Positions 1-13,370 of a stretch of 64,000 bases of DNA are shown here, piece by piece. How positions within the stretch are numbered: position 1 is the stretch's first letter; each line of letters starts with the position of its first letter. Both the position numbers and the translations under genes were made by a program. The notes below the pieces were generated by a model that was given only the letters and a program-made list of their open reading frames with translations, was not told the DNA's origin and did no database searches. This DNA comes from Circinella umbellata (lineage: Eukaryota; Mucoromycota; Mucoromycetes; Mucorales; Lichtheimiaceae): contig JAIWNF010000046.1 of NCBI GenBank assembly GCA_025093555.1, positions 310,001-374,000 on the forward strand, in the 5' to 3' direction.

Positions 1-1235
1 TTGACTTGTACCCTTTTCCTTGTGGCCAGATAGTAATATGCGTTCAAATGCAGCAGTATATCGAGTAGCTATTTCCTCCATGGTTTTAGGTGTTATAGCA
101 GGTAATGCTGCTGATTTATTTTCATCCACTGTTTTGTCACCTTTTGCTTCTTCTTCCTCATCTGTTGTTGCTGTTGTTGACACGGTTTTTTTATTATTTG
201 TATTCATTTTTTCAAGAATACCCATTAAACCTTCTTGATGATCAGGATCATATTCAAGTAAAGGAAATTGATCTCCTCCTGTTTTAATAGCTTCTGAAAT
301 AGATAAATCTGTATAATCAGGTCGAATGGCAACGACAGCCGCTGTTCCAGAATCTGAAAGTGTCATGGATGGTAATATGGTCATTACTAAAAATAAATAA
401 TAAATATTAATTCTACTCCCCATTTTAATCACTGCATAATTTTTATATATATATATATTTAATATGTTACCATTTTCATCCACACTTTGTGCCATAGCAA
501 CAAAATCTTGTGCATCAAATATCACTAAATCAGCACCCACATCTATAGCCAATTGTCGAGCGATCGAATCTTGCATAAATGTAGCTCCTCGACCAGGTAT
601 ATTTAGAAGAATATGATCTGAATGATTATATGCAGCTAATGGACCTTTAGAAGCAAGACCTGCTTCAACTACTTGTCCAAGTTCTTCCCATAAATAATCT
701 GGAATACTTTTTATATATTCAGTATTTATACTTTGTCTCGGAATGCTTTGATGACGAAGATAATTGGAATCAATAAACGATTCTATTAATTAGAAATAAA
801 AAAAAACGTTAAATATTACAATGTATATGAATATCAGCCACTCCCTCACCCTTTTTTTTTTAGAAAAAATATACAACTTTTACTTGGAAAAACTTGAATC
901 GATCGTCTACTTTTTCGTGTGACCTTACGACCTTTTGTTGGATTTTCAGTAGCATTAGATCCATTGACCTTATTTTGATTCAAAGTAGATTTTTCGGAAT
1001 CATTAGAAGGAATGTTATTCGATATAGGTAAATTATCACTCTCGTTATTATTATTATTATTATTTGTTGCTGGAGCTGGAGCTGGAGCTGGTGTTGCTGC
1101 TGCTGTTGATGCTTTTTTAGCTTTTGACGATAATAAATAAGACGTAATAGGAATTGCATTAGGCGTAATCCATCTTGGTGATCTTGACTGTTGTAAAGTC
1201 AATTTGGCCAGACGAGAAACCAAGACCGTTGACAT
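1..1235 (-). CDS. Mitochondrial AAA-ATPase-like protein, N-terminal part (runs off the left edge)
   Basis: Three exons read on the minus strand: 1235-884, 782-471 and 386-1. All joins are GT-AG and phases agree (1/1). The ATG at 1235 opens a basic, Arg/Ser-rich N-terminus (MSTVLVSRLAKLTLQQSR) that looks like a mitochondrial presequence. An Ala-Pro/Asn low-complexity linker follows. The second exon carries a segment with a LLNIPGRGATFMQDSIARQL core and a DLVIFDAQDF strand, which I read as a degenerate nucleotide-binding region of an AAA-type protein. Exon 3 is acidic and still open at base 1 (..ERILLSGHKEKG). No classical Walker A (GxxGxGKT) is visible in the part present, so the AAA core should lie beyond the left edge. 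The family name is an inference. It shares a 614-bp divergent promoter with the kinase at 1850. Confidence 0.5.
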
Positions 1236-1849
1236 TTAAAAAAAAAAAAGAATAGAGTTTGTGAGTTTTTTTTTTTTTTTTAAGTGGTCCTTTTTTTTTT
1301 TTTGTTGACACAACTTTTTTGTTACATATAAAAAAAAAAGTATAATGGTCCCCAACCTACTTTCTTTTTTTTTGGCTGGGCTTAGAAAAAAAGCAGCTTT
1401 TTAAACGTTTTAATAAGGTACACACACACTTTTTTCTTATTGTTTGTTCTCCTTTTTTTTCAGAGAAAGAAAAAATAAAGTCTTTTCTTTTTTTAACTCT
1501 TCCTCTTCTTCCCTTTTTATCACCTTTTTTTTTTCTTTTTACTCCATGCCTTCCTTTCTTTAAATAAATGCTACATTCATAAAACTATTTCAAAAAAAAA
1601 AAAAAGAAAAAATTGACTTTATATTACACTCATTCCTTCATTTTTTTTTTATTTGACACTTTTGCATAAAATATTATAAACCTTCTTTTGCTCCCGTTCC
1701 ATTCCTTAATTCTTTCAAGATCTCGAACATACTTCTCTCGTTTTGCATTACTAAAGTCATATTCTATTCTCTCATTTTTCATCTTTTAAAAAACAACCAC
1801 CTTCTATCTTTTTTTTTTCTTCCTTTAAATAAGCATTATCATATTATCG
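1236..1849. promoter_or_regulatory. Divergent promoter between the AAA-like gene and the kinase
   Basis: No gene. The stretch is dominated by poly-T and poly-A tracts (for example around 1266-1280, 1291-1302 and 1590-1602) and CT-rich pyrimidine blocks (1440-1540, 1690-1830). These are typical of nucleosome-poor fungal promoters. It serves start codons at 1235 (-) and 1850 (+). No TATA box or transcription-factor site could be assigned with confidence. Confidence 0.5.
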
Positions 1850-2596
1850 ATGCTTTCTCGATCAATAACGCGTAATCAAAAAGCCAAGGTTTGTTCTCTT
1901 ATATATATATATATAATTAAAATGAAAAAAGAAAAAGAAAAACAAGGAGTTAAAGTTTTATCTATTTATTAACAAAATTACACAATCAAATCATGATAAT
2001 AAAAAGCTTGCATCAGATTATAATGATTTACTTAAGGAGTTATCTTCTCATGAAATGACATCGATTGGTTTTTATTCAATAGGAGAAACGATTGGCCAAG
2101 TAGGAAAAAAAAAGAGTTGGATTATCCCTATATTTAGTTGTTATAGTATTTTTTTAATTGTTAGAAATATTATTAATTATATAGGGATCATTTGGTAAAG
2201 TTAAATTAGGAACACATAAACTAACAGGGAAACAAGTCGCTATTAAAAAAATCAGTAAAGAACATGCACCTTTAATTACTCGAGAAATTCATCTTCATCG
2301 TCAACTTAAACAACATCCAAATATCGTTACTTTATATGAAATCATTATGACTGAATCATTTATTCATGTTATATCTGAATATTGTCCTCATGGTGAATTA
2401 TTTGATGCATTAACAGAATCAGGTCGATTTTCAGAACATGAAACTATTAAATGGTTTTCTCAATTAGTGCATGCAATTTATTATTGTCATTCTCAAGATA
2501 TTGTTCATAGGTAAAAGAAGTCATTCGATAATAAAACATTTATTGTTCTATTTATAAATGAACCACACCTTTTCTTTAATAATAATAGTAATAATG

Positions 2597-2627
<31 letters not shown>

Positions 2628-5503
2628 ATATAACAATAATAACAGAGATCTTAAATTGGAAAATATTTTACTTGATCAAGATGATAATGTTAAATTATGT
2701 GATTTTGGATTCGCTAGACATACTGAAAATAAACAAATGTTACAAACATTCTGTGGTAGTTTAGCATATTCTGCACCAGGTAAAAATTAAATAATTAAAA
2801 AAGAAAAGAAAAGAGACCCTCATCTCATGTGTTTATTATTACTTTATATTTTAGAGGTAATTTTACGTCAAAAGTATACTGGTCCAGGTATGTAACAAAA
2901 AGACATATTTCCATCTATACGTAATTAATAAATAATCATTATTTAAATAGAAACGGATATTTGGTCATTAGGAGTAATTTTGTATACACTTTTGGCTGGT
3001 GAATTACCTTTTGATGATGATTCTGAAATTATTACTCAAAGAAAAATTGTTAAAGGCGATTATGTAATTCCATCTTATTTTTCAAAAGGTAAAGTAATAA
3101 ATATTAAGTATGAATAATAAAGCATTATATCTTGTTAATAATAAATTAAATTACAGAGGTATCCGATTTAATTACGCGGATGTTGAAGTTAAACCCTTCC
3201 GAACGTGTAACACTAGATCAAATTATTGAACACCCTTGGTTACATCATCATCAATGGCAAGATTGTTATGATAATAATAGCTCATTACCTTCTACACCTA
3301 ATTCAAGTCATTCCGATCTTGATTCTATTTTTTCAACAACAATAACAAAACCTGATATGACAGAAGATGATATACCATCATTATCATCTCCAACAACAAC
3401 AGAAACTTATTTTAATGCGTCAACTAATAAATGCAGCACATCAACAATAAAGTCCGATCGACGTCTAAGCCCGCAAGATAAGTTTTCACCTCAAGTACGT
3501 TACAGTCTTGGCATAATTAGACACGCAGAGATGTTGAAAAGACAATCATTGCCTTCTACACCTCCTCGTTCACCACGTTTCTCTGCACTTATATCTAATA
3601 TCAATAATAATAACAAAATGTATTCATCGTCCCTATCATTGTCACCTCCTACATCACCTTATCGAGCATCATTACCAAGTATGTTACCATCACAGATGAG
3701 TCCATTTCGTGATAATAGTAATGTGTTTATAAATAACAATAACAACACCATTCATGACGAAATCCCAACAATGACGATAAAGGAACAACAACTTGCTGTG
3801 ACTCTAAAGTCAGCAGGATTCGATGATAATTGTATAAGAGAAATGCGTATGAGATCATGCGATTCTTTAAATGGTCTCTGGAATATCTTACTTGAACAAA
3901 ATAATAATAACCCTGTCAAACCTGTAATGACACAACAAGGACCTCATCAAGAGGAGCAAATTAAATTAGCTCAACAACAATTGGTATATCCTTATCCCAA
4001 TGCAAAGTCGAAAATAACTACCATCAGTGATATCAACAGCACCACTCATGGTGTAACAACAAAAAAACAGTATAAACATGCAGTTGATGCATCGACTCAA
4101 ACAGCTCCTGCAGGTTTATTAACAGTAGCAACAACCAAACAAAAGCAACAAAGCTGCACCAATAATAATAATCTTACCCGTTCTAATAATAGTTTACCTT
4201 TATCATCAGCAACCTCAAGAACAGAAAAACAACAAGAAGAATCATGGTTTGTTTCCATGAAAACTTGGTTTGGCACTTCCAAAAATGGATCAGGTATACG
4301 ACAGAAGGATGCTAATAGGAAAAACAAAAGATCGTCACAACTATATCGTAATGTGGATGCACCATTACAACAACGTGGTAATGAACCAAGACGTTACTGG
4401 GATCATGACATTGAATCTCCTTCATCTTGTACTATTACTACACCTACTACAAAAATAATATCATCAGAGCCCATGTATCGGTCATTATCCAACCAAAAAC
4501 ATAAACGACGCGTTTTACAACTTTCTAATCCACCCGAGAATGAATTGGATCAATATGATTATAATTCAACTACGGCAACACGTCATCACAGTGGATCACA
4601 TTATCCATCCCATTATTACCATATACAAAAATCTTCATTGGACAGTAATAATAACATTCATCAAAATTCACAACAACAAGAGATGAATGATGATATAATT
4701 GAACTTGTGAAACCACCCATTGCAGCAGCAACGCCATCAAGAGGATCAATGACTAATACATTATCTATTGTGACGACAGGAAATAAAATTCCTCATGAAA
4801 CAAAAGAGGTAGATATTTGTGAAAAAAGATACTCCATGATGACGACGACAACGACAACTCAAAAACAACAATCATCATGTCCTTCTCTACTTTCTGATAA
4901 ATCAATACCCGTTACCATGCCACCCATAGCAGCTTCTTTATCCTCATCCGTAACAACACGTAGACAACCCGTAACCAACTCATCATTATTATTACCATCA
5001 CAACAACAACAACAAAAACATAACAATGCATCATCTTCAATAATAGCAACGCAACAGCAATTATCATCATCTAACATGGATACCACATCGTCATATTCAA
5101 TCATTCCTTCAACTACACCATCTTTCTCATCAGATGAATTAGCTAGTAGTAATTCCAGTAGCGACGAAGAAGAAGAAGATGATGATTATGAGAATAATAA
5201 TAATAATTTAACACCGCCTCCTCTATCTCTTCCTACATGCCACTTGGATAACAAGCCTATACCTTCTCGTCCACAAAATCTTACATCGTCTGTTGTAAGT
5301 TTATTTTATATACATAATCAGAAGGAATATATTTGTTTTTTTTAACTAAATTCCATATTATCTAATTTATATATATTTAGAAGATGCGTAATAATCGTAT
5401 CGATTATACACCACGATCGAGATTGAATGTGTACGGTTATAACCCTGGTATGAATCGATTTGCTACAAAAGCTATTATAGAAGAGGAAGAGGAAGAAGAA
5501 TAA
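1850..5503 (+). CDS. CAMK-group Ser/Thr protein kinase with long disordered tail
   Basis: Eight exons: 1850-1888, 2007-2099, 2185-2510, 2646-2779, 2855-2887, 2951-3088, 3157-5294 and 5381-5503, giving 1007 aa. The kinase domain is near the N-terminus: glycine loop GETIGQGSFGKV, catalytic Lys65 (VAIKK), HRDLKLEN with Asp154, DFG Asp172, a T-loop [14 protein letters not shown] with Thr187, and [17 protein letters not shown]. All catalytic residues are present. The T-loop and overall pattern fit the CAMKL/SNF1-related group; KIN4- or YPL150W-like kinases are the nearest I can suggest. After the domain comes about 700 aa of Ser/Thr/Asn/Gln-rich sequence containing a compact UBA-like segment ([16 protein letters not shown], near residue 470), then an acidic C-terminus ending in seven Glu. 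The substrate is unknown. Many Ser-Pro sites suggest phospho-regulation (inference). The exon 2 acceptor at 2006 is the least certain boundary. Confidence 0.85.
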
Positions 5504-6042
5504 TTAAAGGCCGTCGATTATTAATGAAAGCGTTTTTGAGGAAACAAAATGATAATGTTATCAGACAACTATTTAAACACATATCTTTCTCCTCTCTTAC
5601 TCTTACTCTCCCTCTCTTAATCTACATTCACAACTAGAAAAAAAAAAGCATTTACATATTTTTCATTTCTGCATACCTCCTTTTTTTTTATTCATCTTAT
5701 ACCATTTTTACTTTTCTTCTTTTAATACTCCCTTCATTTTATTTTCTCTTCCCCTCTCCCTTTTTTTTCCTACTCATATCCTTTGTTCTCATATTTCATT
5801 ATTGTTTCTTTTTTTTTAGTATTAGTATTACATAACATAACAACAATTCATCATCATTTAAACAAAACAAAGCAAAAAAAACTAAAAAAGAATAGTATCA
5901 TGCATTTCTATTATTACAAAAAAAATTCAAATTCGTGATCATTATTATTAGTATTATTATTTTGATGTATATACATAGTATATATAGAGGTAGTGTGAGA
6001 TCATAGATGAAACAAAACAAAGCAAGTTACTACGACGTATTA
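5504..6042. other. Convergent intergenic spacer
   Basis: 3' flank shared by the kinase (+) and the RING gene (-). It is pyrimidine-rich with T-runs, and no ORF or RNA gene was recognised. Confidence 0.5.
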
Positions 6043-8170
6043 TTAGAACCACCATGATGATCTTCTTGCTAAATTATATAGATCTCTATTAACATTATCA
6101 TATTCTTCAGAGGATTCAACTCGAGTATCAACAGTTGTCTGTTGTCGATGTTGACTGGAAGAAGAAGCTAATACATGAGTTGAATTTCTTGAAGTTGTCT
6201 GTTGTTGTCTGTTTGTTGAAGAAGGTGGTGATGATAGCCATGAAAATGGCCGATGAATAGCATTATATATTACAGATCGCCGTCCTTTTTGATTTGGTTG
6301 TTGCTCTTCACTATTATCACCATGGCTAGAATCAAAGGTCGTCGTTTTTCTTTTTGCCGATGTCAGGTTATTATTAACATTATCATCATCCACTTTTTCT
6401 TCATAAGAAAAATAAAGTGAGATAAAGTTATCTAATGCTACATTAATTATACAATCTTTTAAAGTAAAACGTGAACGACATAGAGGACATGTATGAGATT
6501 TGGTTGGTAATGGGAGTGTATCTTCTAATTCATCACTAGGATAACATTGACACGCCAATAGCTTTTGTTTCTTTTTACTATATAGAATAGATGAATGCCT
6601 TTTGTGTGGAAAATAAGCTGAATATATACGACGAGAAACTAATCGCTTTTGTTGTTGTTGATGAAGATGGTGTTTGCCTTTTAGAGTAGTAGAAGTGTTA
6701 TTAAATGCATAGTATTGTTCAGGTCGTTGTCGACGTGATGTTTTGTGACAAGTACTTGGACAAGATGATGATGTACAAGTACAATAGAAATGTTGAATAC
6801 AAGGTCGACAAAATGTATGAAGACATGATGTGATAGTAACAGGTTCAGACAGTACAGATAAACAAATAGCACAAATAAAATCCTCTCTTGAAGGTGAACT
6901 TTGTTCCAGCAATGTCTAATAAATGATAATTTAATATTATGAATTTTTGTTTGTTTGAGAGAGAGAGAGAAAGAAATATTATTAACCTTCATTTGATCCT
7001 CAAGAGTTTGTGCTCTATTTATACATTGATTATAACGACGGTTCCAACGTGTTTGTAATAAACGTTGAATTGTATCTTGATTTAAAATTGTATTCCAAAG
7101 AATAGTCATTTGACTTTGAAAGTATTGTTTAAATAAGAAAAAGTCATGTTCCCATTGACAGATTTGTTGAATACAATGAGAAAGCCTAGGATCTTTCTAA
7201 TAATAGCAAATAATACATACATATATAATGTGGAATATAAGCCCTTCTTCCATGATAATAATTATGGCATTATAAAGTAAAACAGCGAGAACCCGCAATG
7301 TTTTGTTACTTTTTTGTCGGACCCCCTCTCCCCCTCGTCCCCCCCCCCAATAAAAATATAAACTTACAATTGCTAAACCTTTAGATTGTAGATTTTCATA
7401 ATAGATATCAAACGAGAATTCCATTCTTTCTAATAAGGATTCTTTTGTTGAGTTGTTATTATTATTATTTTCATCACTACGTTGATGATGAACTTTCCAT
7501 TTTTTTAAATAATCTGATATAAATTGATGAACATCGGAAAGTGATTGTTGATCTGAATTTTGAAACGGGGAAGTCTAAACAAATAACGTGTATTTAGTAT
7601 ATCAGTCACATTGTTTTTATGCATCCAAGAATGCCAAGTATATAGAAAGAAAAAAGGTATAGTATATTTACAATGTTGCATATTTCATATGACAATTCCT
7701 GAAGACTGCATGTCAATGAATCAAGTGCCCAGCGACATTTTTCATAAATACGTTCAAGCTCCTAAAACATTGATCAAAAACAAGAATATTTTTTTGTAAT
7801 TCCCATCACACACACACACACACACATATATATATACAAATTTTTCATTAACAAATAATTAGTTAAAATAACAGCATATATATCAATTAGTTAAAATTAC
7901 CTCATTCCAAGTACAAAAAAAAGCTTCCATATTATCTTCAAGTGCATGTTCAAGTATATCCAATTTCACCAAATTATCTTGGTAAATTTTGGATTCAGTT
8001 AAACAAGTGGATACAGAAGAGTCAAACGATAAATCTGTTGTTGTTGTTGTTGTTCCATTACTATTATTACTGGTATGGTTTACAGGTGAGTGTGGGTGCT
8101 TGAATACACTATGTCTCTTTTTATTGTTATGTCGGAATGAATTGAGTACTTTTGTCCAAAAACGAGGCAT
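6043..8170 (-). CDS. RING-finger protein with N-terminal helical region, probable E3 ubiquitin ligase
   Basis: Five exons, all joining in phase 0: 8170-7901, 7761-7672, 7574-7368, 7196-6987 and 6915-6043, giving 549 aa. The N-terminal half is helical and rich in Glu/Gln/Trp/Lys (ELERIYEKCRWALDSLT, QWEHDFFLFKQYFQSQ), suggesting a coiled-coil or helical bundle. The last exon holds the zinc ligands CAIC-x12-C-x-H-x2-FCRPC. The final CPLC pair comes only after an insert of about 103 residues that is rich in basic and Gln residues and contains extra Cys/His. The tail is Ser/Gln/Arg-rich and ends RRSSWWF. RING proteins normally transfer ubiquitin from E2 enzymes; the substrate here is unknown. I do not recognise an orthologue. 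The intron near 7320-7350 contains a C9 run. Confidence 0.75.
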
Positions 8171-11100
8171 ATTGTTTTATACTAATGAAGAATAAAGAAA
8201 AAAAAAGTCAAAAGATAAAAATCAAGTGGAAGTAAAAGAAGAGATGAAAGAAAAGAGAAAAAGAAAGAAAAAAATAATAATTTTCTATTGAACAATATAA
8301 ATAAATTATGCATAAATCCAAAATTCGGCTAATGCAAAAAAAAAAAAATCGTTTGGACCTTTCTTTATTATTATTATTATACTTGAAAAAATCCCCCCTC
8401 CCCCCCCCACACACACACGAATAGAGAGAGAGTGTGAGTGTTAATTTCTACTCTTTCAATTTACTGTTGTTGCCACGAAACAACTATGTTTATTTTTCTA
8501 TATCATAAAAGATGTATAGCATCGCACACAGAATTTCTTCTTCATTCGGCAGAGAAAAGATGAAAAAAAAAAACAGATGGCCCATAGTTTTTAATACAAA
8601 TATATTTAGCTAGAATAATAGAACATGACCGCTATCAATCAATATATATATATATATATATATAATTTCTATGTTATTTTAACTACATAATATAAATGAA
8701 TTTGATTTTTAATGCGATTAAGTAAATACAAGTATAAGTTTCGTGCATTCACACTTTACAGTTACTAAGTAGCCGCGTTCAAAATGAATATGGCACTTAT
8801 GTTCAAAATTAATGTACCCACTTCCCATCGCACATTATGCGATATAAAAAAAAAGAAAAGGAAAGAAAAACTTGCACAATGATCTTAATAGTAGTTTTCT
8901 AGGCAGTATCACAGGATACCTATAATAAACGTAAGTGGCGATAATATTATATATCTCAGCACAATTTCGAGTTTAATGTGAGATAACAGATATTTAAAAG
9001 GTTATATACCGATTGTTTGTAAAAAAAAAACACATATGGAATACGTATATCAAAACCTTAGTCCACATTTCTGATATATCGATTTTTTAAGTTTTAAATT
9101 GCTCCGAGACTCCAACCACACACAATAATAATGAAAAAGTTTTTTTGAAAAAAAGCATTCTTCTCGTATTCTCTCATTCTATTAACTGATACTCTATATT
9201 CATGGTTATTCTCCTGGTTTCTATTTATATACAGATATCACTTTACAGGAATATTAATTCACAAGTCAAAAAATAAGACAGAGGAGGGAATGGTTTAAAA
9301 TGCTGCCTCTTTTTTTTTCTTTTCTTCCATATAAAAATAGTACTCATTACAGTACAATTGGGCATTACTGTTTCGTAAATTATTTTTTGAAGTATCAGAT
9401 AGGATATGTTGGAAAAAAAAATAATTCTTTGGAGTCAAGATACAAATTTGCATAAATTTGTCCTTTTAGATTTAAGTTTCAGGGTCCACGGGGTGCGGGG
9501 AATCGAAAAAAAATGTATATAATTTGAATTAGCTATTGTACAATACATACCATGTAATCAACCAATCTACTCATCCATATTTTTTTCTACTTCATCAATC
9601 CAACTGGACAGTTAAATAAGTTGCTTGCAAGTCTTGTTCATAACAGTTATACCGTTAAAAAAAGTTGAAGAATTAAAAGATGTAAAGGTAGTTTTAACAA
9701 AAAAATCAAATTTTGTGTATGGAATTTTATCCATTCGCATCACGCGCGATATCGTTTTGCCTTTTACCTTTTTTATTTTGAATAATACGTATAAAAGAAG
9801 CAGAGTCTGTTTTCTTAACAAATATATTTGATTATTATTAACATATGTAATGGTCAAGCATAGACAAAAGAAAACTGCTTTTTTTTCTGTTTATTATTTT
9901 AGAGTATTTCGAACTTTTTTTATTCACTTTTTAAAGCTTTATTACTTTAATTTTATTATGCTTTTGGACATTGTACATGGTTCAGCACCAAGAAGGACCC
10001 TGTGGTATATACAGAGTTTATTGTTTCTCGTATATATTCCGATCTGACTTCTTATGAAAATAGACCCTGCTGTGGTATATCTAAACTTCATTATTAGTGG
10101 CATATATTCCGGCCCGATTTCTCTCTTGCAGCGAATTATTCATTATTCAATAGTTCGTTTCCACATCTTCACGGGGAACCCTATGATATATCCAAGTTTT
10201 GTTACTTACGATGCTTTATGGCCCATGTATTTCGTTCATTGGGTGTTGTGCGTATATTGATAAACAACAGTTAAAAGCTATTTGAAGTTTGCTTTAACGG
10301 TTGCGTCTTATTTGATAATGATTCGTTCTAAATAAAATAATGGTATTATTTATTCTTGTTTTACGTATATAAATAGACTGGAAATTGCTTAAGCCGTCAT
10401 ATACTCTTGAAAGAGGACGTCTTTCTAAATGGTCATTCAATTTTTTTTGTGGCACTGAATTTGTACGGTTGTTAATATTTCATTATTTCGTGTAATGGCG
10501 AAATACTCTAGATACTAGTCAAAATTTCAAAGGTGACTATTAGTATTACTCTACTGATATAAGATTAGCTCATTGTACATGCTACGTACAGTATAAAATT
10601 CACAATACGTACCATAAAAGAGAAAAAAAGATACGTAAAGAATCTTATAGAAGAAATCTAAAAGAATGGTAAGAAAATTATCTATCTGCTATAGATAGAG
10701 CGCGCTCTGAATTGATAAAGCAATATAATGCAGTTATTAGATAAAGGACCCTTTCAATTTCTTATATATTTCTTATTAATTGATTTATTTATTTTTTGGG
10801 TTACCACTTCCCTTATTGGCCTTCTATAAATATATTATCCTGTAATAACGAGCAACATAGTAGTATATCTTATTCCCAAGAAACCACGAGTTTTTATGAA
10901 AAATGTAATTGTAGTATTATTTTATAATGAACTTCTAAAAGAAAGACATATGCCTTTTTTAATTGAGTACTTGTTTTTAATTACAAATGGTTATTTTTGT
11001 GACAAATATATTTGTACCTACGTATTCTATAATTTGATTTGTACATCGTTTACACAATATAATATACGTAAGTATCTAGTGTACCTATGGCTTTGTTTGA

Positions 11101-13370
11101 TTAATTTATCTTTTAGGGTTATCACTTCTATAAGTACTTTGATGGGAACAATACTTAATTGATAAACGTGTTTTTTTAAACTATTTATTTGCGTGGGATA
11201 ATTGCGAAACAAAAAAAAATGAGAGGTTTTCTGTTTATTATGTAACTAATCTAGCGCTCTATGATAAATGCCCACTCAATCTGATTGATTTTTGGGGCAT
11301 AGAAAAAAAATTGGGGAAGAGCAAGATGATACGTTTTGTCAAGAACTAATTCGTTTCTTAGAAATAATATGCGTTTACTTATCAATTCTTTTTTATTTTA
11401 TTTATTTTCAAATCATCTGAATTTGAGATATAGTTTTGTGGGGGAAGTAAAAATAAGGGTACTTTTTGCTGAGAAAGACAGGCAAGTACGCATGTAGCAG
11501 GACAAAAAAAAAGGGTTCAATAATCAGGGTCGAGCCAAGTTTAAGACCTGTGGGAAATTTCTTGTCATTTTAACTTTATGATCATTTTATGGGAAAGAGA
11601 CAATGCGCTTTTTTTTATAGTTCTTTTTAAAAGTGACACAATAGAATTTGTTCTTGTGATATGTTCAATTGTCTTCTTATTCCTAGATACACGCACACAC
11701 ACAGACCCCCCAAATTATTTATATACGGGAATATATTTAATTTGAAAAGAAAAAGACTGGGGAAAGTTGGCTCATGGCAATGGGGGGTATCGTTGGACGT
11801 ACAAAAAAAAAATAATATTAAATTTATGAAAATAGATAAAAAAAATCCAGGCTTTTGACAACAAATAACCTGTAATAACTAACCACATTATAAGTATTAC
11901 TTTGAATATCAATGAAAGCTTGTCGAGTCACTGAAAATTATAACAATTATAATTGGCTTTTAATAATAATTTCAACTCAAGATTAATAATCATGTATTCA
12001 TTAATTGTATTTATTTAATAAAGTCGATTTTTTTTGTTAAAAGGTCATTATTCTCTTTCTTCTCATGTGAATTAGACAAAGATCAAGTATGACTTTTTCG
12101 TGGTTGCATGTGGTCTCCTTATCCTTATGTTGAAAAACCTTCTTTTTCACTCTCCCTAACGTGTCTTTTTAACTCTTCTCATGAACTTTCCGGAGTCTCC
12201 ATTATTATCCAATGGGGGATTTTTTTTTCTTTATTTGAATTAGAAAGCCATTTACTACCGTCCAGATACCATTGTTAGATATACATATTTTATATGTATA
12301 TATAACTCGAAATATAATATACAAATAATTATTTTCCCATCAGCCTTTTTTTTTTTGTATAAATGGTCTAATAACGACTTAATACCGCGCGCGTTTTCTT
12401 TAAAGTATATATGGCAGATCGCGTTCATGAAAAGTCCCCACGCTTACTATTTTTGCGCTGTCTATTTAATTTTTCATCGTCTCACCCTTTTTCAAATCTA
12501 TATTATCTTTTTTTACACTCCAAAGCTAGTTACTTTCAATGGTAATTGTTCTGTTTACTTTTATAGGCTTTCCCCCTATCTATATCCATATCATCGTATG
12601 TACGACACGTCACAAAAAAAAAGAAAAAAGTGGGTATTTTTTTTGAAAGCTGTAAATAGCGGGTTAATAATATACGGCTATAATTCGTTGTTTCACATAA
12701 ACCATATGTGGCAAATGTACAACATTATCACTCATTCAATGTCCTTGAAAAAAATAAAAAAAAAAGGAGGATATACCATAAACAAGAAACATGCGATTTA
12801 ACTTCGGCGGATCACGGTTAAGAAAAGAAAGTTTATTTCTTAGTTTTTCCTTTCATTGATGTTTTTATTTGCATAGTAATTTTCTATGACAACAGCTTAT
12901 ATAAAATGAACATATTATAAAAGCTGTGTGGAAATCAACACATCCAAAAGTAAAGATATACATATTTTTTTTTTGTTCGCCTTGCGAAATATTCCCCTTC
13001 ATTATGGGTATTATTGGTTGGGAAAGTTTGATTTGAGCGGGGTATTGCTGCATTTTTCTTTCCTTGTGTAACACATCGTAAGAAAAACTTATTTCGTGTG
13101 GGGAAATAATAGAAAGGGAGAAAAAAATAGTCCACAGTCACTACAATATCATTTACTAACCACCACGAATTTTTTTTTCATCGTTCCAGCTTTTACCCCG
13201 CACTTTTTTTTTCGGGTTTTGTTTGTCCTTTTTTTTTTTTTTTTTTGTAAACCTAATAAACAAAAAGAAGTGAAAAAGGGGAAGGGGGAAAATCTCATTA
13301 TAAAAAAAAGAAAGGAAAAAAAAGGTTGGATTACGCCCCAATTTCTTTTTTTAATATAGAAGAACAAAAG
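8171..13370. other. Gene-poor AT-rich block (5.2 kb)
   Basis: No gene could be supported. Open frames here are short, lack family motifs, and often begin at non-ATG codons. It contains an AT dinucleotide run (8641-8664), C-rich runs (8391-8408), imperfect 70-115 bp repeats near 9985-10230, and poly-T tracts before the CSL start (13220-13246). The last 1 kb is the CSL promoter. The 148-codon frame at 12355-12801 is Tyr/Phe-rich, has no recognisable motif, and is judged non-coding. Confidence 0.5.
9985..10230 (+). repeat. Three imperfect direct repeats
   Basis: A block beginning GACCCTG-TGGTATAT, followed by a T-rich stretch and then TATATTCCG / ATTTC, occurs at about 9995 and 10063. A weaker version (GAACCCTATGATATAT) lies at about 10177. 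Spacing is about 68 and 115 bp. They read as diverged copies; no protein or element name can be attached. Confidence 0.35.

Noticed and set aside
846..1235. A free-standing 129-aa protein
   Set aside because: A GT donor at 883 and a matching acceptor at 783 continue the frame into the AAA-like gene; the lysine-rich end is intron read-through.
10054..10260. 68-codon frame with hydrophobic segments as a membrane peptide
   Set aside because: It overlaps the imperfect direct repeats, changes frame between repeats, and lacks any coding signature.
12355..12801. 148-codon open frame upstream of the CSL gene
   Set aside because: It begins at a non-ATG codon, is Tyr/Phe/Ile-rich as expected of translated AT-rich DNA, has no motif, and lies in promoter sequence.
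13095..13106. Possible CSL binding site (CGTGTGGGGAAA) suggesting autoregulation
   Set aside because: It differs from the GTGRGAA core by an extra G, and one near-match in 1 kb is expected by chance.
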